From the NCBI RefSeq assembly GCF_000297095.1, contig NZ_AEEA01000007.1, forward strand, positions 1 to 64,000: a stretch of DNA of 64,000 nt. The letters run 5' to 3'. Position 1 is the first letter of the stretch, and the number at the start of each line of letters is the position of its first letter. The notes under the pieces were generated by a model that saw only the letters and a program-made list of their open reading frames with translations, made no database searches and was not told the origin of the DNA. Shown one piece after another: positions 57,282-64,000 of this stretch. The DNA is from Treponema primitia ZAS-1 (GTDB lineage: Bacteria; Spirochaetota; Spirochaetia; Treponematales; Breznakiellaceae). Made by a program: the position numbers and the translations under genes.

Positions 57282-58949
57282 ATGGAAAAAAGTAAGTGGT
57301 GGAAGGAAGCGGTGGTGTATCAAATATACCCCCGCAGTTTTCAGGATTCAACCGGATCCGGTGTAGGAGATCTAAATGGCATTACCCGGCGATTAGATTA
57401 TCTGAAAGATTTAGGTGTTGATGTGCTATGGCTGTCACCGATCTACAGTTCCCCCAATGTTGATAACGGTTATGATATCAGCGATTACCAGGCCATCATG
57501 GACGAGTTTGGAACCATGACCGACTTCGACAGGCTCCTCTCCGAAGCCCACAGGCGGGGCTTGAAAATCGTGATGGATCTGGTGGTAAATCATTCATCGG
57601 ATCAGCATCCGTGGTTTATCGAATCCCGATCTTCCCTGGATAATCCAAAACGAGACTGGTATATCTGGCGGGACGGCTTTAAGGATGGTCCTCCCAATAA
57701 GCTCCCCAGTGTTTTCTCCGGTTCCGCCTGGAGGAAGGATGAAAAAACCGAACAGTACTATATGCATCTTTTTGCAGTTGCCCAGCCGGATCTTAACTGG
57801 ACAAACCCCGATCTGCGGAACGCAGTGTATACGATGATGAACTTCTGGCTTGATAAGGGTGTTGACGGTTTCCGTATGGACGTGATCGATGCCCTTGATA
57901 AACCCGCTTCTGCCCTTGCAGCATCCGGAGGAGAGGCGGAAACCTGTTTCGGTAATCCCGGGGTACATGGGTATTTACAGGAAATGAACCGGAAAGTCCT
58001 GTCCCGGTATGACATTATGACCGTGGGGGAAACCTCCAGTGTAACCGTGGAAACGGCGCCACTCTTTGCGGGCAACGATGGGAAAGAACTCAATATGGTG
58101 TTTCAGTTTGAACACACCTGGGTGGATCATGACAAGGAATTGGGAAAATGGAAGCCCATCCCCCTGGATCTTTCCAAATTAAAGAAAATACTTTCCCGCT
58201 GGCAAACCGGCCTCCATGGAAAAGCATGGAACAGCCTGTATTGGGATAACCACGATCAACCCCGCATTGTTTCCCGGTTTGGGAACGATTCCACAGAAGA
58301 ACTGCGGGTATTAAGCGCCAAGATGCTGGCCCTCTGCCTCCACATGATGCAGGGCACTCCCTATATCTACCAGGGTGAGGAACTGGGTATGACCAATTAC
58401 CCTTTTAAGGATCTTGAGGAATGTAATGATGTGGAGATCCACAATGCCTACAAGGAATTGGTACGGGAAAAGAAAATACTTACCCATGATGAAATAATGG
58501 AAGGAATCCGCAAACTAGGCCGGGATAATGCCCGTACTCCCATGCAGTGGGACGACAGTAAAAATGCGGGGTTCAGTTCCGGCTCTCCATGGCTAGCGGT
58601 AAACCCCAACTACAAAACAATCAATGCCGCCAGGCAGATCCAAGATCCGGAATCCGTGTTTAGCTTTTATAAGCGGCTGATACAATTACGCAAAGCATAT
58701 CCGGTTATTGTACAGGGCGATTATGAGCTCCTCTTACCGGATGATGGAAAACTTTTTGTATACCGCCGCCGTTTTGAGAATGCCTCCCTCCTGACGATAT
58801 GCAATTTTACCCCTCAAACAGTTACCGGTATTGATATTGATGATCTGCGAAGCAAGGGCGATCAGCTCTTGATTGCAAACTACCATGACACAGGGGCGGA
58901 CGGAAAAGCATTACAACCCTATGAAGCCAAAGTATATTTAAAAATATAG
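57282..58949 (+). CDS. GH13 alpha-glucosidase (oligo-1,6-glucosidase type)
   Basis: 555 residues, cytosolic, typical for GH13 subfamilies 23/31. Motifs: DLVVNHSSDQHPWF near residue 100, GFRMDVIDAL near 195 (nucleophile Asp), TVGETSSV near 248 (acid Glu), WDNHDQPRIVSRFGND near 322 (transition-state Asp), and GTPYIYQGEELGMTN. It releases glucose from alpha-1,6- or alpha-1,4-linked oligosaccharides brought in by the upstream transporter. Last gene of the LacI-controlled operon. Confidence 0.95.
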   Translation: MEKSKWWKEAVVYQIYPRSFQDSTGSGVGDLNGITRRLDYLKDLGVDVLWLSPIYSSPNVDNGYDISDYQAIMDEFGTMTDFDRLLSEAHRRGLKIVMDLVVNHSSDQHPWFIESRSSLDNPKRDWYIWRDGFKDGPPNKLPSVFSGSAWRKDEKTEQYYMHLFAVAQPDLNWTNPDLRNAVYTMMNFWLDKGVDGFRMDVIDALDKPASALAASGGEAETCFGNPGVHGYLQEMNRKVLSRYDIMTVGETSSVTVETAPLFAGNDGKELNMVFQFEHTWVDHDKELGKWKPIPLDLSKLKKILSRWQTGLHGKAWNSLYWDNHDQPRIVSRFGNDSTEELRVLSAKMLALCLHMMQGTPYIYQGEELGMTNYPFKDLEECNDVEIHNAYKELVREKKILTHDEIMEGIRKLGRDNARTPMQWDDSKNAGFSSGSPWLAVNPNYKTINAARQIQDPESVFSFYKRLIQLRKAYPVIVQGDYELLLPDDGKLFVYRRRFENASLLTICNFTPQTVTGIDIDDLRSKGDQLLIANYHDTGADGKALQPYEAKVYLKI

Positions 58950-58974
58950 AACTGCTGTTTACGGCAGCTTCTGG

Positions 58975-59010
58975 CCCTCCGGTTCCGGTAATAGGAACTG
59001 GAGGGTTTTT
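58975..59010 (+). terminator. Rho-independent terminator of the alpha-glucoside operon
   Basis: CCCTCCGGTTCC (58975-58986) pairs with GGAACTGGAGGG (58994-59005) with one GU pair and a 7-nt loop, followed by TTTTT. The stem shares its sequence with the minus-strand terminator at 32784-32827. Confidence 0.87.
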
Positions 59011-59039
59011 ACATAATATACGGGACTGACTTCACTCCG

Positions 59040-60290
59040 CTACTTGGTTACCACCCGGCAGAAGCGCTTTTTCCCCGCGCGAAGCAGCAGCTCCCCGGCG
59101 CTGTCCAGGGCATCGGCTTTGATAAGGGCTGCCACATCGGTAATCGCCGTTAGTGAAGCGGTGCTGCCGTCGCCGGAAACAAAGGCCCCGCCCTGCTGCA
59201 CCAGGCGGCGGGCTTCGCTTTTGGTGGGGGCTAAGACGGCGTCGGTGAAGAGGTCCACCACATTGTAGCCTGTCTCGAACTTTGAGCGGGGTAATTCGAC
59301 GCTGGGCATGGCTTCCCGGTCTCCGCCGCCGCCGCCGAAGGCAGCTTTGGCGCCGGACAGGGCTTTGTCCGCCTCGTCCTTGCCGTGGATGAGGGCCGTC
59401 ACTTCCCAGGCGAGACGCTCCTTACCTTCGTTGGGGTTTTTGCCGGCCGCAGTAATGCTGTCAATTTCAGCGGTGGGGAGGAAGGTGAACATCAGGAGGA
59501 AGCGGCGGAGGTCGGCGTCCTGGATGTTGCGCCAGTATTGGAAAAATTCGTAGGGGCTGGTGATTGACGGGTCCAGGAAGATGGCGCCCTTTTCGGTTTT
59601 GCCCATCTTTTTGCCGTCCGCGGTGGTCACCAGGGGGAAGGTCATGCCGAAAACCTCGGCGCCCTCAATGCGGCGGATAAGGTCCGCTCCGGCCACGATA
59701 TTGCCCCACTGGTCGTCTCCGCCTATCTGGAGGCGGTTGCCGTAGCGGCGGTACAGTTCCAGGAAATCGTAGCTTTGGAGGAGCTGGTAGTTAAATTCGA
59801 TAAAGGAAAGGCCGGTTTCCATCCGCAGTTTATAGGCTTCAAAGCTGAGCATACGGTTCACCGAGAAATGGCTGCCGATTTCGCGGAGAAAGTCGATGTA
59901 GTTCAGGTTCGCCAGCCAGTCCTTGTTGTTGGCCGTTCGGGCGCTGTCCCCATCGAAGCCCAGGAACCTGTCCAGCTGGGCGGCGATACAGGCGGCGTTG
60001 GCGTCAAGCTGCTCGTAGCTCAGCATCTTCCGCATCTCGGTCTTCCCCGATGGGTCCCCGATCCGGGCGGTTCCCCCGCCGATGAGGGCTATACCCTTGT
60101 GCCCCGCCGCCATGAGGTGGCGAAACGCAAAAAACGGCACCATGTGGCCGATGTGCAGGCTCGGGCCCGTGGGATCGCAGCCCACGTAAAAAGTTACCGG
60201 CCCTTCGTCCATAAGCTTTGAAAGGGCATCCGGGTCGGTACACTGCTGGAAAAGTCCGCGGGTTTTAAGGTTCTCTAACGCTTGATTCAT
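59040..60290 (-). CDS. tyrS: Tyrosyl-tRNA synthetase
   Basis: 416 residues from the ATG at 60290 (an ORF extension of 10 codons covers the promoter). Class I synthetase: GCDPTGPSLHIGHMVPFFAFRHL with the HIGH motif near residue 45, YQLLQSYDFLELYRRYGNRLQIGGDDQWGNI, and KKMGKTEKGAIFLD as the KMSKS loop near 228. A C-terminal S4-like domain follows (APTKSEARRLVQQGGAFV). Charges tRNA-Tyr. Confidence 0.96.
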   Translation of the reverse strand: MNQALENLKTRGLFQQCTDPDALSKLMDEGPVTFYVGCDPTGPSLHIGHMVPFFAFRHLMAAGHKGIALIGGGTARIGDPSGKTEMRKMLSYEQLDANAACIAAQLDRFLGFDGDSARTANNKDWLANLNYIDFLREIGSHFSVNRMLSFEAYKLRMETGLSFIEFNYQLLQSYDFLELYRRYGNRLQIGGDDQWGNIVAGADLIRRIEGAEVFGMTFPLVTTADGKKMGKTEKGAIFLDPSITSPYEFFQYWRNIQDADLRRFLLMFTFLPTAEIDSITAAGKNPNEGKERLAWEVTALIHGKDEADKALSGAKAAFGGGGGDREAMPSVELPRSKFETGYNVVDLFTDAVLAPTKSEARRLVQQGGAFVSGDGSTASLTAITDVAALIKADALDSAGELLLRAGKKRFCRVVTK

Positions 60291-60297
60291 ACCACCC

Positions 60298-60327
60298 AGT
60301 ATAGCATGTTTTTGGCACAATCTTCAA
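60298..60327 (-). promoter_or_regulatory. tyrS promoter, apparently leaderless
   Basis: TTGAAG (60327-60322), 18 nt, TATACT (60303-60298), then 7 nt to the ATG at 60290. No T-box leader is possible in this space. Confidence 0.6.
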
Positions 60328-60415
60328 CTCGCCTAAGGATAACGGGGAGGGAGGGCGCTGGGGCATAGACCCGAGAAACTCGTCCCCGTCACCCTCCTTG
60401 CCGAGCGCTTTCCAC

Positions 60416-62611
60416 TTACTCAATCTTGAACCATGCGCAATCATCGCCTGCGGACACCGAACCATTTTTCCCATAACCGATTTCAATATAAGGATTGCTT
60501 GCTGATGTTATCGGTATGGCTATGGTTTGCGAAGTATCTCCGGATATTCGGTTACGATAACTGGACAGTGATGCCAGAGAATCCAAATTGCCAACAAATG
60601 CATAATCGCCATCCGATTCTGATGAAACATCTAGTTTGATTTGTAATGTTGTTGTCCCAATGGTGGTAAAATATATCTTCATTTTTGTCGTCTCACCATC
60701 CCCAATAGGAGGTGATTTATATCGCCCATCGCTCTGCAATTCCCAGGAACCTGATATGGGTGAGTTTATATTACTAATTTCGCCTTCGTGATACTGCGAA
60801 TATATTGAGTTAATAAATGAAACAGCAGCACTCCGTATCTGGGATATATCGCTTGAGGCGAGGGATGTACTGGCGTCTAAAACAAGGTATATTATTGCTG
60901 AACGTCTGTCAAATGTGTAAGCAACGGCGCTGCCTACGGAATACTCACTGTTTCTCTGCCACAATGTATCTGTCTCTTTTTTGGTCCATTGCTTCACGTA
61001 GTCCTTATTGTCTCTGTTATAGCCTTGAAAATTATTAAGCACAAAATTTATTTCTGAACCATTTATCGTTCCAGTTATTGGGCCAGCCCCTTCCGCAGAT
61101 CCAAAACCGTCTGCGTAGGTAATATTAGTCAAGGAATAAACGCCGCCTGCATAGGTTAATGTGCCTTCGAAATATTTGGTCGATCCGGATGCGGCGCTTG
61201 AACCTGTACCACTATTATCAAAGGTCATACGAATTATTGTGCCCGGATCATTTCCGGTTGTTACCATGGTAAAGGTGGTATCACTATGGGTAATATTTAA
61301 ACCCTCGGCGATTTCCTTAAACTGGTTTTCCAGCAGCCCATAACTGGATAATGTAGAACTTTTACCGGGACTCGCCAGGGCTGACAAATCGCTGGTAAAC
61401 TTTCCGGTATCAGCAACATCGCTGCCCCGAACACCTGCGGAATATGCAGTTATTGGCTTTCCTCTAATGGTGCGGGATGTGATCTGGTTTCCAATATAAG
61501 CGGCGTATGCATCGCTTGTTATTCCGGTTTGACCTTCTAGCGGGGCAGAATTTGATTGCAAAAACGAACCATTGTCCAACCCATCGGTAAATGTAATAAT
61601 ATTTATCGATTCTAGATTTGTTGGATATAATGTCTCGTTGTTTTTTAAATTTGCTATGGCTTTGTGTACACCGTAAAATAATGCGGTTCCGCTTTGCGTT
61701 GCAATAGTATACTTGGACTGCAAGTCATTGGTAAGTTTTGTCCTTCCTGCGGCGTCCAAAAAAACCAGGTTCCCATCGAGTAAATCTGTGGCGGTCCCGG
61801 CAAAAGAGATGAGCCCGATGTATACCCCTTCTGCGGAATAGTCCGCCTTGGCAAAACCGGTCCCTGCCCCGGTATAGGTAAAGGTAGCCGGAGTTTCCAG
61901 ATTGTCGTAGATATGGGCGATATCGCTATCCTTAAAAGCGGTTCCGTTATTCAGGGTTATAAGGACCTCGTAATACCCGGATCCCAGCTCAATAACACCG
62001 CCGGCTGTCCTGGAAGCGCTGCTGCCGGTTCCGGTGATAGTATTTGGCGCGGCGCTTGATAAAAGATCAACCACCTTAACCGGGCTGCCATCGATTTTCT
62101 GCACAGTCAGCGCCGCCGTGGTTACCCCAGGAGAATTTGGGAATGTTACCTTGTAGCTCAGAGTTCCGGATCCTCCGGCAGTCTGGGTGGGGCTTAGTTT
62201 TACCATTACCGGGGTAATTTTCCCGGGATCCACCTTGACCTCTGTGCTTCCGCTTACCACCGCTGTCTCCGCCGGCGTGGCCTCTGCATCGGTCTTGGAC
62301 AGGTAGCCCTTAACAGCCAGAGCCCAGGTTCCTGCGCTCAGGGAAATTGATTTTGAAACGCCGCTGTTCAGGACCTCGTTTACCGGTTCCTTCCCGGGGG
62401 CGGTAAAGACCAGGGTGTAGTAGAGCCCCTCCCCATTGGGAAGCAGGGTACGGGCCGGGATACCCTGATCGATTTGCACCAGCGCCCCCTGGGACACGGC
62501 GATTGGCGTGTTGATCGGGCTTTCGCAGCCCAAAACCAGGCTGACTGCCAGGGCCAATGCGGCGAAGGCTCCAAACCGGTGTTTTAAAGTCCATATATTC
62601 ATCATAGCCAT
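60416..62611 (-). CDS. Large lipoprotein with VWA-like region
   Basis: 731 residues. Start supported by AAGGAG 7 nt upstream. The signal peptide ends in lipobox LVLGC. Residues 40-230 are beta-rich repeats in the style of spirochaete surface proteins (LPNGEGLYYTLVFTAPG, AGTWALAVKGYLSKTDA). Residues 260-440 and a later piece resemble a split von Willebrand A domain (YIGLISFAGTATDLLDG, SINIITFTDGLDNGSF, IYLVLDASTSLASSDISQIRSAAVSFINSIYSQ with the MIDAS-like DxSxS). Probably a surface adhesion or scaffold protein. Co-transcribed with the upstream BIG2 protein gene. Confidence 0.72.
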   Translation of the reverse strand: MAMMNIWTLKHRFGAFAALALAVSLVLGCESPINTPIAVSQGALVQIDQGIPARTLLPNGEGLYYTLVFTAPGKEPVNEVLNSGVSKSISLSAGTWALAVKGYLSKTDAEATPAETAVVSGSTEVKVDPGKITPVMVKLSPTQTAGGSGTLSYKVTFPNSPGVTTAALTVQKIDGSPVKVVDLLSSAAPNTITGTGSSASRTAGGVIELGSGYYEVLITLNNGTAFKDSDIAHIYDNLETPATFTYTGAGTGFAKADYSAEGVYIGLISFAGTATDLLDGNLVFLDAAGRTKLTNDLQSKYTIATQSGTALFYGVHKAIANLKNNETLYPTNLESINIITFTDGLDNGSFLQSNSAPLEGQTGITSDAYAAYIGNQITSRTIRGKPITAYSAGVRGSDVADTGKFTSDLSALASPGKSSTLSSYGLLENQFKEIAEGLNITHSDTTFTMVTTGNDPGTIIRMTFDNSGTGSSAASGSTKYFEGTLTYAGGVYSLTNITYADGFGSAEGAGPITGTINGSEINFVLNNFQGYNRDNKDYVKQWTKKETDTLWQRNSEYSVGSAVAYTFDRRSAIIYLVLDASTSLASSDISQIRSAAVSFINSIYSQYHEGEISNINSPISGSWELQSDGRYKSPPIGDGETTKMKIYFTTIGTTTLQIKLDVSSESDGDYAFVGNLDSLASLSSYRNRISGDTSQTIAIPITSASNPYIEIGYGKNGSVSAGDDCAWFKIE

Positions 62612-62630
62612 GGTTCTTCTCCTTAAATCT

Positions 62631-64000
62631 TTACTCGGTAACCGTAAAGGTTATGTTTTTAGTCCAGGGGACGCTGTCTTTAAAAACCCTAACGCCCAGC
62701 GTATGAGTTCCGGTGGTATAGTCCGCAGCGTTCACGATAAAGCTATCGCCGGTACCCTTGGACACGGTATCCACCCGCCATTCTTTGCTGACCCAGGAAC
62801 CAACCAGGCTGATAGTTTTAGTGTTATTCATCGCATTACCCTTACTGATAGTAAAACTACCCTGGTTAAAGGCGCCGCCGCTTTCGTCGGTAAAGCTCAG
62901 GCTAATGCTATTTGTCGGGATAACGATTATCGTAAAGTCTTGGGTGTAGTTGGCGATGGTGTAGGAATCCGTCTTTTTCCCGTTGATAATGGTCGCGGTT
63001 ATGATAGCGGTTCCTCCCGCGGTGGTGGTTAAGCTGTTTCCATCGATTATGGCAGCGCCGGTGGTACCGGCGTTTGCAACGCTCCACACAATAGTCTGGT
63101 TGGTGGCGTTAGAAGGCGACACCGTACCGCTTAAGGCAAGGGGGATCCCTGCGGTGGTGGATGTGGGGACACCGGTAATGGTGTAAACAGACGTCATGCT
63201 ATTGACGTATATATAAAAGGATTGGGTGTAGTCAGAGGAAGGTAACTTCCCGTTGATAATGGTCGCGTATATGTTTACGCTTCCCGATGTGGTTTTGGTA
63301 AGGATTCCATCGGTTATGGTAGCATTGTTACCGCTTGGAACGCTCCACACAATAGTCTGGTTGGTGGCGTTAGAAGGCATCACCGTACCACTCAAGACAA
63401 GGGGTACTCCTTCGGTGGCGGATGAGGGGACATCATTAATGCCCGTAACGGGCACAAAATCGGATGTGACGGTTATTGTAAAGGATTGGGTGTAGTTTGA
63501 ATTCTGCAGCCCATTGGTAATGGTCGCGGTTATGGTAACGTTTCCCTCTCCGGTGGTGGTTAAGCTATTCCCGTTGCTTATGACAGCGCCCGTGGCGCCG
63601 GCGTTTGCAACGCTCCACACAATAGTCTGGTTGGTGGCGTTAGAAGGCGACACCGTACCACTTAAGGTAAGGGTGGTTCCTACGACAACAGATGTGGGGA
63701 CATCAATAATGTCATAAACCGCCACAAAAGAGCCCTTACTTAAGGTAACAACGGTCACTCCTGATGCGGTTAATATAAGTTCTCCTGCGCCATTTATGGA
63801 ATAACCATAGACATCAACGGTCTGTGGAGGATTACTGTATTGATATGAAATAGTACCATTATTTGCAATCCAAGCAAATTGACCACCCCCTTGATATGCT
63901 GCATTCAACGAAGAACCGATACTGCCGCCCCAGCTTACGGTTCCATTGGATTGAAAGGTAACGGTTAATAGGGCGCCATCCTCAGTATCCTTCCAAGTCC
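62631..64000 (-). CDS. BIG2-type Ig-like repeat surface protein (partial, N-terminus outside window)
   Basis: At least 456 residues; the frame stays open to the window edge, so the true start is beyond it. Three Ig-like repeats of about 88 residues share the block LSGTVSPSNATNQTIVWSV and end with a YTQ(S/D)F strand, typical of bacterial Ig-like group 2 or cadherin-like domains. The C-terminal domain ends WTKNITFTVTE. Upstream residues (TVTFQSNGTVSWGG) look like a spirochaete beta-sandwich. Probably surface-exposed; 19 nt before the VWA lipoprotein gene. Confidence 0.72.
   Translation of the reverse strand, partial: TWKDTEDGALLTVTFQSNGTVSWGGSIGSSLNAAYQGGGQFAWIANNGTISYQYSNPPQTVDVYGYSINGAGELILTASGVTVVTLSKGSFVAVYDIIDVPTSVVVGTTLTLSGTVSPSNATNQTIVWSVANAGATGAVISNGNSLTTTGEGNVTITATITNGLQNSNYTQSFTITVTSDFVPVTGINDVPSSATEGVPLVLSGTVMPSNATNQTIVWSVPSGNNATITDGILTKTTSGSVNIYATIINGKLPSSDYTQSFYIYVNSMTSVYTITGVPTSTTAGIPLALSGTVSPSNATNQTIVWSVANAGTTGAAIIDGNSLTTTAGGTAIITATIINGKKTDSYTIANYTQDFTIIVIPTNSISLSFTDESGGAFNQGSFTISKGNAMNNTKTISLVGSWVSKEWRVDTVSKGTGDSFIVNAADYTTGTHTLGVRVFKDSVPWTKNITFTVTE
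63081..63648 (-). repeat. Three DNA repeats in the BIG2 protein gene
   Basis: A 37-nt block is identical at 63081-63117, 63342-63378 and 63612-63648 (spacing 261 and 270 nt), inside longer diverged units. Each encodes SNATNQTIVWSV. Shows recent intragenic duplication or conversion. Confidence 0.85.

Noticed and set aside
63081..63648. CRISPR-like spaced identical repeats
   Set aside because: The spacing of 261-270 nt and in-frame coding of Ig-like domains show protein repeats, not a CRISPR array.

Overview
The window reads as a chromosomal segment of a spirochaete, most likely a Treponema of the termite-gut type. This is an inference from gene content: CHASE2/cyclase-style C-terminal tail at the left edge, many spirochaete-type lipoproteins, an RRM-domain RNA-binding protein, S21, a long RecJ, and large Ig-like/VWA surface lipoproteins. 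Most genes are moderately GC-rich; the block at about 22.4-33.7 kb is visibly more AT-rich and looks acquired. No rRNA, tRNA or CRISPR array was recognised.

Layout. 1-7.4 kb: cyclase tail, Uma2 nuclease-like gene, htpG, two paralogous pre-peptidase-type exported proteins, radA, RRM protein. 7.4-13 kb: outer-membrane receptor, metK with a LysM lipoprotein, recO. 13-22.3 kb: pyrimidine nucleoside phosphorylase, recJ, a BrnT/BrnA toxin-antitoxin pair, M23 peptidase lipoprotein, rpsU, a phosphodiester-glycosidase lipoprotein, a CsgG-like protein, a truncated HTH gene and an aminotransferase.

22.4-32.5 kb: one 14-gene minus-strand operon for a bacterial microcompartment (BMC). From the promoter end it encodes a small TIGR04076-like protein with a probable cargo-targeting helix, a BMC-T trimer, three BMC-H hexamers, a BMC-P pentamer, a PduT-like BMC-T, a class II (fuculose-phosphate type) aldolase, a rhamnulokinase-like FGGY kinase, a ribose-type sugar ABC transporter, a Rex redox regulator and a ketose 3-epimerase. 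No aldehyde dehydrogenase, alcohol dehydrogenase or phosphotransacylase is present, which is unusual. This is the best candidate here for an undescribed system.

33-45.4 kb: an aryl-polyene-like (APE-like) fatty-acid/polyketide cluster on four transcription units: two ketosynthases, a chain-length-factor protein, ketoreductase, phosphopantetheinyl transferase, AMP ligase fused to a family 2 glycosyltransferase, hotdog thioesterase, LolA-like carrier, MMPL exporter, DUF3261-type lipoprotein, LPLAT acyltransferase and a membrane LuxR-type regulator. Acyl carrier proteins and dehydratases are missing from the window. accD-accA, which make malonyl-CoA, follow shortly after.

45.4-64 kb: a RelE/HTH toxin-antitoxin pair, polysaccharide deacetylase, accDA, OmpA-like protein, a coiled-coil/GDPD/MurJ operon, a LacI-controlled maltooligosaccharide-type uptake operon (SBP, two permeases, GH13 alpha-glucosidase) with a clear operator and terminator, tyrS, and a pair of large surface proteins (VWA lipoprotein and a BIG2-repeat protein cut by the window edge).

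Recurring themes: many promoters place the -10 box only 6-9 nt before the start codon, suggesting leaderless mRNAs; two divergent promoters are sequence-symmetric; and a 24-bp repeat recurs inside the ends of three unrelated genes.
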